Shown here in pieces: positions 54,997 through 62,142 of a DNA stretch of 64,000 bases (the first letter of the stretch is position 1; the number at the start of each line of letters is the position of its first letter). The notes under the pieces are model-generated. The model did no database searches and was not told the DNA's origin. It saw only the letters and a program-made list of their open reading frames with translations. Position numbers and translations under genes: made by a program. The stretch is from Streptomyces sp. CCM_MD2014 (GTDB lineage: Bacteria > Actinomycetota > Actinomycetes > Streptomycetales > Streptomycetaceae), in NCBI RefSeq assembly GCF_000772045.1, contig NZ_CP009754.1:3472001-3536000 (forward strand), given 5' to 3'.

Positions 54997-55743
54997 CTAG
55001 AGGTACTTTTCCAGGTCGCCCACCCTCAGCCCCTGCTCCTCGATCGTGTCCAGCAAACGTTCCGTGCGGGCCGTCAGGTTCGTGGCCGTCGGGTGGTCCG
55101 GGTCCACGGCGATGATGTCGCCGGGGTGGAGGCGGGGCTCGCCCCGGGTGTAGGTGAGGTCGCCGGCGGCGTCGAGGGTGGCGCGCCACAGGATCAGGGC
55201 CGTGATGCCGCAGTCGGCGGCGGCGCGCAGGGTCGTGGTGTCGTACGTGCCGTGCGGCGGCCGGAAGAGGTGGGCGCGGACGCCGAAGCGGGACTTGAGC
55301 TTGGTCTGCTGGCCGCAGATCTCGGCGCGCTGGCCGGCGTAGGGCAGGCCGCGCAGAAAGCGGTGGTCCAGGGTGTGGTTCTGCAGGCTCGCGCCGAACG
55401 GGCGCAGCCGGGCGAAGTCGCCGTACGCCGGTCCGGCGACCGTGTCGGTGAGGAACAGGGTGACCGGGAGCCGCCGCTCGCGGATCAGGCCGGCGAAGGC
55501 GGGGTCGCGCTCGGCGCTGTCGTCGTAGGTGAGGAAGACGACCGGGTCGTCGGTGCGGACGTGGTCCACGACGGGTGGCAGCCGGCGCCCCCGGTCGGCG
55601 TCCTGGGCGGGGTCCCCGGCCGCCGCCGCCCGTTCGGCGGGTGCGGCGAGCCGGTCGCAGGCGGTGAGCGGGAGCAGCAGGATCAACGGGAGCAGGAGGG
55701 CGGCCGGGGCGGTGCCTGCCGGGCGGGACCGCCCTCGCCTCAC
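54997..55743 (-). CDS. Polysaccharide deacetylase family lipoprotein
   Basis: The product has 248 residues. The signal ends in a lipobox (LILLLPLTAC, Cys about 29), so the protein is a lipoprotein. The NodB domain shows motif 1 LTYDDSAERD (metal and catalytic Asp pair), motif 2 NHTLDH, and motif 3 RPPHGTYD. It should remove acetyl groups from a GlcNAc-containing polymer such as peptidoglycan. The GTG start overlaps the stop codon of the preceding paralogue (GTGA, 55740-55743), so the two genes are coupled. The paralogue is about 80 residues longer at the N-terminal side. Confidence 0.9.
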   Translation of the reverse strand: MRRGRSRPAGTAPAALLLPLILLLPLTACDRLAAPAERAAAAGDPAQDADRGRRLPPVVDHVRTDDPVVFLTYDDSAERDPAFAGLIRERRLPVTLFLTDTVAGPAYGDFARLRPFGASLQNHTLDHRFLRGLPYAGQRAEICGQQTKLKSRFGVRAHLFRPPHGTYDTTTLRAAADCGITALILWRATLDAAGDLTYTRGEPRLHPGDIIAVDPDHPTATNLTARTERLLDTIEEQGLRVGDLEKYL

Positions 55744-56720
55744 AGGTAGTCCTCCAGGCGGGCCACCGCGTATCCGTCGGCGGTGATCCGGTCCAGGAAG
55801 CGGCGCGCCATGTCGGTCATGGTGCCGTCCCAGTCGTTCTCGCCCCGGAAGTGGGTGAGGACGATGTCACCGGGGTGCAGGTCCTGGTCCCACTCGCGGT
55901 ACTCCCAGTGGTCGACGTACACCTCCTCGCTCCAGATCGGGGCGTACTCGATGCCGCAGGACTTGGCGGCGCGCAGGGTGTCGCGGTTGTAGTTGCCGAA
56001 GGGCGGGCGGAAGAGGACGGGGCGCTTGCCGTAGTGCTTCTCCATCACGTCCTGCATGCCGCAGATCTCCTGCTTCTGCTCCTCGTAGGAGAGCGCGGGG
56101 AGGTAGGGGTGGCTCAGGGTGTGGTTGTTGAGGGTGACGCCCCGGGCCTGCATCTTCTTGAAGTAGCCGTAGTCGTCCTTGATCTCCTCGTCGGTGAGGA
56201 AGACGGTGTACGGGATCTTCAGCTCGCTCATCATCTTCAGGAACGCCGGGTCCTTCTCGGCGCCGTCGTCGATGGTGAGGAAGACGACCTTCTCCTTGGT
56301 GGGGACCGTGGTGAAGACCGGCGGGAGGCCGTCCTCCTCCTGGCCGTCGACCTCGAAGCCCTCGCGGGCCTTGATCACCGGCTTCTTCTCGGGCGGCGCG
56401 GGGGCCGTCAGCGGGACCTTCTCGAGGTTCCAGCGCTTGGCGGCGGCGACCAGGGCGGCCCGGGCCTCGCGCGCCTTGGCCGCGGCGTCGGCCGCGCGGG
56501 CCTGGGCAGCCTCCGGGCCCTGCCGGCCGGCGGCGCCCCGCTCGCCGCGGCCGTCGCCCTGCGCACAGCCGCCGGCGAGGGCGGCGACGGCGAGGACGGC
56601 GGCGGCCGCCGTCCCGCGCCGGCGCAGTGCTCTGCGGCGGACCCCCCGGAGTGCGGGACGGGATGCCCGGGACACGCGACGCGACGCCCGACTTTTGTCA
56701 TTTTGTACGACTGCTCGCAT
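55740..56720 (-). CDS. Polysaccharide deacetylase family lipoprotein, longer paralogue
   Basis: The product has 326 residues. A twin-basic N-terminus (SRASRRVSRASR, ALRRRG) is followed by a hydrophobic segment and lipobox-like LAGGC near residue 51. A basic helical spacer leads to a NodB domain: motif 1 FLTIDDGAEKD, motif 2 NNHTLSHPYL, motif 3 RPPFGNYNRD, and the late motif VLTHFRGE. Its zinc ligands are complete. It leads a two-gene operon and is divergent from the methyltransferase gene, with 90 bases between. Function at the cell wall is inferred. Confidence 0.92.
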   Translation of the reverse strand: MRAVVQNDKSRASRRVSRASRPALRGVRRRALRRRGTAAAAVLAVAALAGGCAQGDGRGERGAAGRQGPEAAQARAADAAAKAREARAALVAAAKRWNLEKVPLTAPAPPEKKPVIKAREGFEVDGQEEDGLPPVFTTVPTKEKVVFLTIDDGAEKDPAFLKMMSELKIPYTVFLTDEEIKDDYGYFKKMQARGVTLNNHTLSHPYLPALSYEEQKQEICGMQDVMEKHYGKRPVLFRPPFGNYNRDTLRAAKSCGIEYAPIWSEEVYVDHWEYREWDQDLHPGDIVLTHFRGENDWDGTMTDMARRFLDRITADGYAVARLEDYL

Positions 56721-56810
56721 GGTGCCGGATCCTCGCAGGACCCGGACGCCGAACCCGGTCCGACACCGCGCCGGAGGCACACCGTCCACCGACTGGCCCA
56801 CAATGTCCCG

Positions 56811-58001
56811 GTGAACGACCTCGATTCCCTCCACGCCCTGCTCACCCCCGAGGGCCGCGCGCTGCTCGACGAGGTGCGCGACACCGACCCCGCGCGGGAG
56901 TTGGCGGTCGCCACCCGGCTGCGGCGCACGCACCCCGCCGGGCTGGTCTCGGCGGCGCTCGGGCAGGCGCGGCTGCGGCAGCGGGCGGTGGCGAAGTTCG
57001 GCGCCGAGGACGCCCGGCGGATGTTCTTCACACCGAACGGGGTGGAGCAGTCGACGCGGGCGAGTGTGGCGACGTATCGCGCGGAGAGCCTCCAGGCACT
57101 CGGGGTGCGGTCCGTCGCCGACCTGTGCTGCGGGATCGGCGGCGACGCGATCGCCTTCGCCCGCGCCGGGATCCGGGTCCTGGCCGTCGACCGGGACCCG
57201 CTGACCTGCGCGGCGGCCCGTGCCAACGCCGACGCGCTCGGTCTCGCCGACCTGATCGAGGTGCGCGAGGCCGATGTGACGGAGGTGGACACCGCCGGAT
57301 ACGACGCCGTGTTCGTGGATCCCGCCCGGCGTTCCTCCGGGCGCGGCCGGATCTTCGATCCGGAGGCCTACTCCCCGCCCCTGTCCTGGGCCGTGTCCGC
57401 CGCGCTCGGGGCGCCGATCGGCCTGCTGAAGATCGCGCCGGGCGTTCCGCACGAGGCGATCCCCCCGCAGGCGACGGCCGAGTGGGTCTCGGACGGCGGG
57501 GACGTCAAGGAGGCCATGCTGTGGTTCGGCCCGGACGTGACGCCGGGCGCGCGGCGGGCGACGCTGCTGCCCGCCGAGGCGGCTGTCTACGCGACGCCCG
57601 AGACCATGCTCCCGGACCCCGCGGTCCGGCCGGTCGGGCGGTACCTGTACGAGCCGGACGGCGCCGTCATCCGCGCCCACCTGGTCGCCGAGGTGGCCGA
57701 CGACCTCGACGGCGGGCTGATCGACCCGACCATCGCCTACGTCACCGCCGACGAGCCGCACCGCACGCCGTACGCCACCGTCTACGAGATCACCGATCAA
57801 CTCCCGTTCAACGTCAAGAAGCTGAAGGCGCTGCTGCGGGAGCGCGGGGTGGGCACGCTGACCGTGAAGAAGCGGGGCTCGGCGGTCGAGCCGGAGGAAC
57901 TGCGCAGGAAGGTCAAGCCGCAGGGGCCGAACGCCGCGACCGTGTTCCTGACGCGGGTCGCGGGGGCGCCGACGATGCTGATCGGGCACCCGGCGCGTTA
58001 A
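56811..58001 (+). CDS. Class I methyltransferase with THUMP-like C-terminal domain
   Basis: The product has 396 residues. An N-terminal 90-residue helical segment precedes the SAM-binding Rossmann fold: VADLCCGIGGDAIAFARAG (motif I), VLAVDRDPLTCAAARANADALG and DAVFVDPARRSSGRGRIF (motif IV DPAR). The C-terminal 90 residues (FNVKKLKALLRERGVGTLTVKKRG) are a THUMP-like domain. Likely a nucleic-acid methyltransferase acting on RNA; the substrate is unknown. GTG 56811 is used because it begins the conserved part; the frame continues upstream through the divergent deacetylase as a shadow. The gene overlaps the sigma gene's stop by four bases (convergent). Confidence 0.9.
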   Translation: MNDLDSLHALLTPEGRALLDEVRDTDPARELAVATRLRRTHPAGLVSAALGQARLRQRAVAKFGAEDARRMFFTPNGVEQSTRASVATYRAESLQALGVRSVADLCCGIGGDAIAFARAGIRVLAVDRDPLTCAAARANADALGLADLIEVREADVTEVDTAGYDAVFVDPARRSSGRGRIFDPEAYSPPLSWAVSAALGAPIGLLKIAPGVPHEAIPPQATAEWVSDGGDVKEAMLWFGPDVTPGARRATLLPAEAAVYATPETMLPDPAVRPVGRYLYEPDGAVIRAHLVAEVADDLDGGLIDPTIAYVTADEPHRTPYATVYEITDQLPFNVKKLKALLRERGVGTLTVKKRGSAVEPEELRRKVKPQGPNAATVFLTRVAGAPTMLIGHPAR

Positions 58002-59254
58002 CCGGCCGCCTCCTGTGCCCGGCGCCGCAGCAGCGCGCGTTCGCGGGCGTTGCGGGCCAGGGACGCGGCCCGTTCGAACTCCTCGCGGGCCTCGGCCGTG
58101 CGGCCCAGACGGAGCAGGAGGTCGCCCCGGACGCTGGGCAGCAGGTGGTAGTCGCGCAGCGCGGGTTCCGCGGCGAGGGTGTCGACGAGGGCCAGGGCGG
58201 GCGCCGGCCCCTCGGCCATCGAGACGGCGACCGCGCGGTTGAGTTCGACGACCGGGGACGGGGCCCGGGCCGCGAGCAGGCCGTAGAGCGCGGCGATGCG
58301 CGGCCAGTCGGTCTCCTCGTAGGTGTGGGCCGTCGCGTGGCAGGCGGCGATCGCGGCCTGGAGGGTGTACGGGCCCGGGGCGGCGGAGCCGGTGGTGGCG
58401 TGAGCATGGCCGAGGGCGGTGACGCCGCGGGCGATGAGCATGCGGTTCCAGCGGTGGCGGTTCTGGTCCTTCAGCAGCACCGGCTCGCCGTCGGGGGCGG
58501 TACGGGCGGCGGTGCGGGAGGACTGGAACTCCAGCAGTGCGGCCAGCCCGTGGACCTCGGGCTCCTTCGGCATCAGGGCGGACAGGACGCGGGCCAGCCG
58601 CAGGGCGTCCTCGCACAGGGCGGGGCGGAGCCAGTCGTCGCCTGCGGTGGCCGCGTAGCCCTCGTTGAAGATCAGGTAGATGACCTCCAGGACCGAGCCG
58701 AGCCGGGCCTCGCGGTCCGGTCCGTACGGCACCTCGAAGGCGACGTTCTTCCTGGCCAGCGTGCGTTTGGCGCGGACGATCCGCTGGGCGACGGTCGGTT
58801 CGGGCACGAGGCGGGCGCGGGCGATCTCGGGCGTGGTCAGGCCGCCGAGCAGGCGGAGGGTGAGGGCGATGCGGGCCTCGGCGGACAGCACCGGGTGGCA
58901 GGCGGTGAAGACCAGCCGCAGCAGGTCGTCGTCGATGTCCTCGGGGTCGGCGGGCTCCTCGGGCGGGGGCGCGGAGGCGGGCAGCTCCCGGCCGATCTCC
59001 GCGAGCTTGCGGGCGTAGGTCTCCCGGCGCCGGATCAGGTCGACGGCGCGGCGGCGGGCGGTGGCCATGAGCCAGGCGCCCGGGTTGTCGGGCACGCCGT
59101 CCCCGGGCCACTGCTCCAGGGCGGCGACCAGGGCGTCCTGCGTGAGCTCCTCGGCGATGCCGACGTCCCGGACGAGCCGGGCGACACCGGCGATCACGCG
59201 GGGCGACTCCAGCCGGAAGACGGTTTCGAGGGCGGCGGTGGGCTGCGCTTCCAC
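57998..59254 (-). CDS. ECF42-type sigma factor
   Basis: The product is 418 residues from GTG 59254. ECF regions 2 (ESPRVIAGVARLVRDVGIAEELTQDALVAAL, WLMATARRRAVDLIRR) and 4 (ALTLRLLGGLTTPEIARARLVPEPTVAQRIVRAKRTL) are followed by a long C-terminal extension of about 200 residues with TPR-like helices (YLIFNEGYAATAGDDWLRPALCEDALRLARVLSALMP). This extension is the hallmark of ECF42, which is linked to DGPF/YCII-domain proteins. The YCII partner gene lies directly upstream on the same strand, 63 bases away. The extension controls activity in place of an anti-sigma factor. TTG 59290 is an alternative start. Confidence 0.9.
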   Translation of the reverse strand: MEAQPTAALETVFRLESPRVIAGVARLVRDVGIAEELTQDALVAALEQWPGDGVPDNPGAWLMATARRRAVDLIRRRETYARKLAEIGRELPASAPPPEEPADPEDIDDDLLRLVFTACHPVLSAEARIALTLRLLGGLTTPEIARARLVPEPTVAQRIVRAKRTLARKNVAFEVPYGPDREARLGSVLEVIYLIFNEGYAATAGDDWLRPALCEDALRLARVLSALMPKEPEVHGLAALLEFQSSRTAARTAPDGEPVLLKDQNRHRWNRMLIARGVTALGHAHATTGSAAPGPYTLQAAIAACHATAHTYEETDWPRIAALYGLLAARAPSPVVELNRAVAVSMAEGPAPALALVDTLAAEPALRDYHLLPSVRGDLLLRLGRTAEAREEFERAASLARNARERALLRRRAQEAAG

Positions 59255-59317
59255 AGCCCACCATGGAACACCCTCGAACCGCCGGGGCAAAACGGCGCTC
59301 GGGCCCGGTCCGCCGGC

Positions 59318-59674
59318 TCAGCCCTCCATCAGCTCCCGGACCTCGCAGGTCACCGTCCAGTGCTCCTCGTGCACCTTCAGGAACCGCTTGGTCCACTCGA
59401 CCGCCTCGGCCCGGTCCTTCGCCTGGAGGAGGGAGTAGCCGCCGATGACCTCCTTGGACTCGGTGAAGGGCCCGTCGGTGACGGAGATCCGGCCGCCCTC
59501 GTAGTGAACGCGGGTGCCCTGGGCGGTCGGGGTGAGCCCGGCCGTGTCGAGCAGGACGCCGGCCTTGGTCATCTCGTCCATCAGCTTCTCCATCCGCTGG
59601 ATTAGCTCGGGGCTGGGGCCGCCGGCGGGGGTGTCGGACTCCTCGATGCGGATCAGGGACAGGTAGCGGGGCAT
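59318..59674 (-). CDS. YCII/DGPF-domain protein, ECF42 partner
   Basis: The product has 118 residues. It starts MPRYLSLIRIEES and has the diagnostic VTDGPFTESKEVIGGYSLLQAKDRAEAVEWTKRFL. The DGPF motif names the family. These small ferredoxin-fold proteins are encoded with ECF42 sigma factors and are often their targets. ATG 59674 follows GAGGAG by six bases. Confidence 0.95.
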   Translation of the reverse strand: MPRYLSLIRIEESDTPAGGPSPELIQRMEKLMDEMTKAGVLLDTAGLTPTAQGTRVHYEGGRISVTDGPFTESKEVIGGYSLLQAKDRAEAVEWTKRFLKVHEEHWTVTCEVRELMEG

Positions 59675-59787
59675 GGTGACTCCTCGGGGTGGTGGTGCGG
59701 CGGCCGGGTGTCCCCGGCCTCTCACCCCTTGCGTCGAACGGGCGGGCCCCGGATCGACACCGGCCGCGGGATTTCCCGAAGGATTTC

Positions 59788-60825
59788 TCAGCGCAGCGAT
59801 TCCCACAGCTCGGCCGCGTCCGGCTGGTCCGCCACCACCCGGTTGGGGTCGGAGGGCGCGGGCAGCACCGGCATCGTCAGCGTGCGTACGTCGTCCGCGT
59901 CCAGGTCGCCGAGGCTGCGGCCCAGGTTCGTCAGCTCGCCCAGCGAGTCCAGGCCGGTGTCGGTGGTGAGGCTGCCGGTGAGGGCGTCGGCGACCTGGTA
60001 GAGGCGCGCGGGGTCGGCGAGCAGGTCGGTGGCGGAGATCTGCTCGAGGAGCGCCTTGACCAGCTTGTGCTGGAGCTCTATCCGGGCGAGGTCGCTGCCG
60101 CCCTCCAGTCCGTACCGGGTGCGGGCCAGGCCGAGGGCCTCGGTGCCGTCGAGGTGGTGGGTGCCGGCGTCCAGGTGCAGGTGGCTCTTGTCGTCGTCGA
60201 TGTCCACGTCCGTGGTGACGGTGACCCCGCCGAGCGCGTCGACCAGGTCGGCGAAGCCGGAGAAGTCGACCTCGACGTAGTGGTCCATGCGGACGCCGGT
60301 GAGCGACTCGACGGTCTTGACGGCGCAGACGGGACCGCCCAGTTCGTAGGCGGTGTTGAACATCGCGCCGCTCGCCGCCCTGGTCGTACCGCCCGACGGC
60401 AGCGGGCAGGCGGGCCGCTCGACGAGCGTGTCGCGCGGGATGCTGACGACGGTGGCGGCGGTGCGGCCCGCGTCGAGGTGGACGACCATCGCCGTGTCCG
60501 AACGGGCGCCGCCGCTGTCGCCGCCGCCGAGTTCCCGGTTCTCCTCGCCGCTGCGCGAGTCGGAGCCGAGGACGAGGAGGTTCAGGGCGCCGGTGGGCAC
60601 CGGGGACGCGGAGGGCGAGGCGGGGGGCACGGCGACGGGGCGGGCGGGGCGGTCGTCGCCTAGCGCGCCGTCGATGTCGACGCTCTTGATGTTGCCGTTG
60701 AGGTGCCAGTAGGCCCAGCCCGCCGCCCCGGCGCCGAGCAGCAGGGCGCCGGTCAGGGCCAGGCCGGCCACCTTGAACCCCCGCCGGCGGCCGTCCCGGC
60801 CCTCCTGCACGCCCCGCGCCGCCAT
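59788..60825 (-). CDS. LytR-CpsA-Psr (LCP) family transferase
   Basis: The product has 345 residues. A basic N-terminus and one helix (VAGLALTGALLLGAGAAGWAY) anchor it to the membrane. The LCP domain shows NLLVLGSDSR, a second acidic/Arg site RSDTAMVVHLD, VVSIPRDT, and ALGLARTRYGLEGGSDLARIELQHKLVKALL. LCP enzymes attach teichoic acids, arabinogalactan-like or other glycopolymers to peptidoglycan. Several copies exist in Streptomyces; the polymer is not determined here. ATG 60825 is the first in frame. Confidence 0.93.
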   Translation of the reverse strand: MAARGVQEGRDGRRRGFKVAGLALTGALLLGAGAAGWAYWHLNGNIKSVDIDGALGDDRPARPVAVPPASPSASPVPTGALNLLVLGSDSRSGEENRELGGGDSGGARSDTAMVVHLDAGRTAATVVSIPRDTLVERPACPLPSGGTTRAASGAMFNTAYELGGPVCAVKTVESLTGVRMDHYVEVDFSGFADLVDALGGVTVTTDVDIDDDKSHLHLDAGTHHLDGTEALGLARTRYGLEGGSDLARIELQHKLVKALLEQISATDLLADPARLYQVADALTGSLTTDTGLDSLGELTNLGRSLGDLDADDVRTLTMPVLPAPSDPNRVVADQPDAAELWESLR

Positions 60826-60994
60826 GCGTCAGCCCCCGCCCCGCCCGTCTCGTTCGCGTCCCCACTCGGATGCCCCGCCGGGAGGAACATAAGTCCGAAT
60901 TATTGAAACTGGAACAGGTGGGCCGGGCTTCTGCGGAAATTCTCAGACTTCGCAGGCCGCCGAGCACCCCCGGGCCCGGGGCGCGTGCGGCGGG

Positions 60995-62047
60995 CTACGC
61001 CTCCCGGGGCGGCGCCGTACTGCTGCGCACCTCCAGGCTGGTGGCCAGCTCCACACGGGTCGCCGTCGGGGAACCGTCGTCCCGCCCGAGGTCCAGGACC
61101 AGCCGGGCCGCCGCCTCGGCCATCTCCATCAGCGGCTGCCGTACGGTCGTCAGCGGCGGGCCCACCCAGCGGGCCACCGGCAGGTCGTCGAAGCCGACCA
61201 CGCTCAGGTCCTGCGGGATGCGCAGCCCCAGCTCGCGCGCGGCCTCGTACAGTCCGAGCGCCTGGAGGTCGTTGCCGGCGAAGACGGCGGTCGGCCGGTC
61301 CGGGCGGCGCAGCAGTTCCAGGCCCTGCCGGTAACCGGCCTCGTGGTGGAAGTCGCCGGTCACGATCAGGCCGGGGTCGACGGGCAGCCCGGCCGTCTCC
61401 AGGGCGGCCCGGTAGCCGTCGACGCGGGCGCGGCTGCACATCATGCGGGTGGGGCCGCTGATCGCGCCGATGCGGGTGTGGCCGAGGTCGACCAGGTGCC
61501 GGGTGGCGGCGAGTCCGCCCTGCCAGTTGGTGGCGCCGATGGACGGCACGTCGGCGCCCGGGTCGCCGGCCGGGTCCATCACCACGAACGGGATGGACCG
61601 GCTGGTGAGCAGGGCCCGCTGCGACTCGTCGAGGCCGGACAGGACGAGGATCACGCCGTGCGGACGGCGGGCGGCGACCTGGTCGGCCCAGGTCCGGCCG
61701 GGAGTGAGGCGGCCCGCGCTCTCGGAGAGTACGACGCTGAGCCCGGTGTCCCGGGCCACGTTCTCCACCCCCCGGATGACCTCCATCGCCCAGGCGCTCT
61801 CCAGTTCGTGGAAGACCAGGTCGATCAGGGGCGAGCGGGTCGACTCGGCCCGCCTGCGCCGGTAGCCGTGCACGCGCAGCAGCTCCTCGACGCGGGCCCT
61901 GGTCGACGGGGCGACGTCGGCGCGGCCGTTGAGCACCTTCGAAACAGTCGGCGCCGACACACCGGCCTCACGCGCGATCTCGGCGAGGGTCGCGGTCTGC
62001 GCGGACCGCTTTCGCGTCGGAGTCTCAGCAGGCTGCGGGGATGTCAT
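60995..62047 (-). CDS. LacI-family transcriptional regulator
   Basis: The product has 350 residues. HTH: ATLAEIAREAGVSAPTVSKVLNGRADVAPSTRARVEELL. The periplasmic-binding-like effector domain follows (ESAWAMEVIRGVENVARDTGLSVVLSESAG, GVILVLSGL, TAVFAGNDLQALGLYEAARELGLRIPQDLSVVGFDDLPVARWVGPPLTTV). It should repress sugar-utilisation genes elsewhere and respond to a sugar; no transporter or hydrolase is adjacent. ATG 62047 begins a typical LacI start; TTG/ATG codons upstream are not supported. Confidence 0.93.
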   Translation of the reverse strand: MTSPQPAETPTRKRSAQTATLAEIAREAGVSAPTVSKVLNGRADVAPSTRARVEELLRVHGYRRRRAESTRSPLIDLVFHELESAWAMEVIRGVENVARDTGLSVVLSESAGRLTPGRTWADQVAARRPHGVILVLSGLDESQRALLTSRSIPFVVMDPAGDPGADVPSIGATNWQGGLAATRHLVDLGHTRIGAISGPTRMMCSRARVDGYRAALETAGLPVDPGLIVTGDFHHEAGYRQGLELLRRPDRPTAVFAGNDLQALGLYEAARELGLRIPQDLSVVGFDDLPVARWVGPPLTTVRQPLMEMAEAAARLVLDLGRDDGSPTATRVELATSLEVRSSTAPPREA

Positions 62048-62142
62048 GGCGGCGATCGTAACCCCACGCGCTCCCAGGGCGAAGACGTCGGCCACTCAGG
62101 GCCGCCAAAACTTTAGGCGTTGAATTCGAAACATTCGACGGC

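Noticed and set aside
55740..59396. 1218-residue open frame on the minus strand
   Set aside because: Only its last 326 codons (the deacetylase) are coding. The rest is antisense to the methyltransferase and in the wrong frame for the sigma gene.
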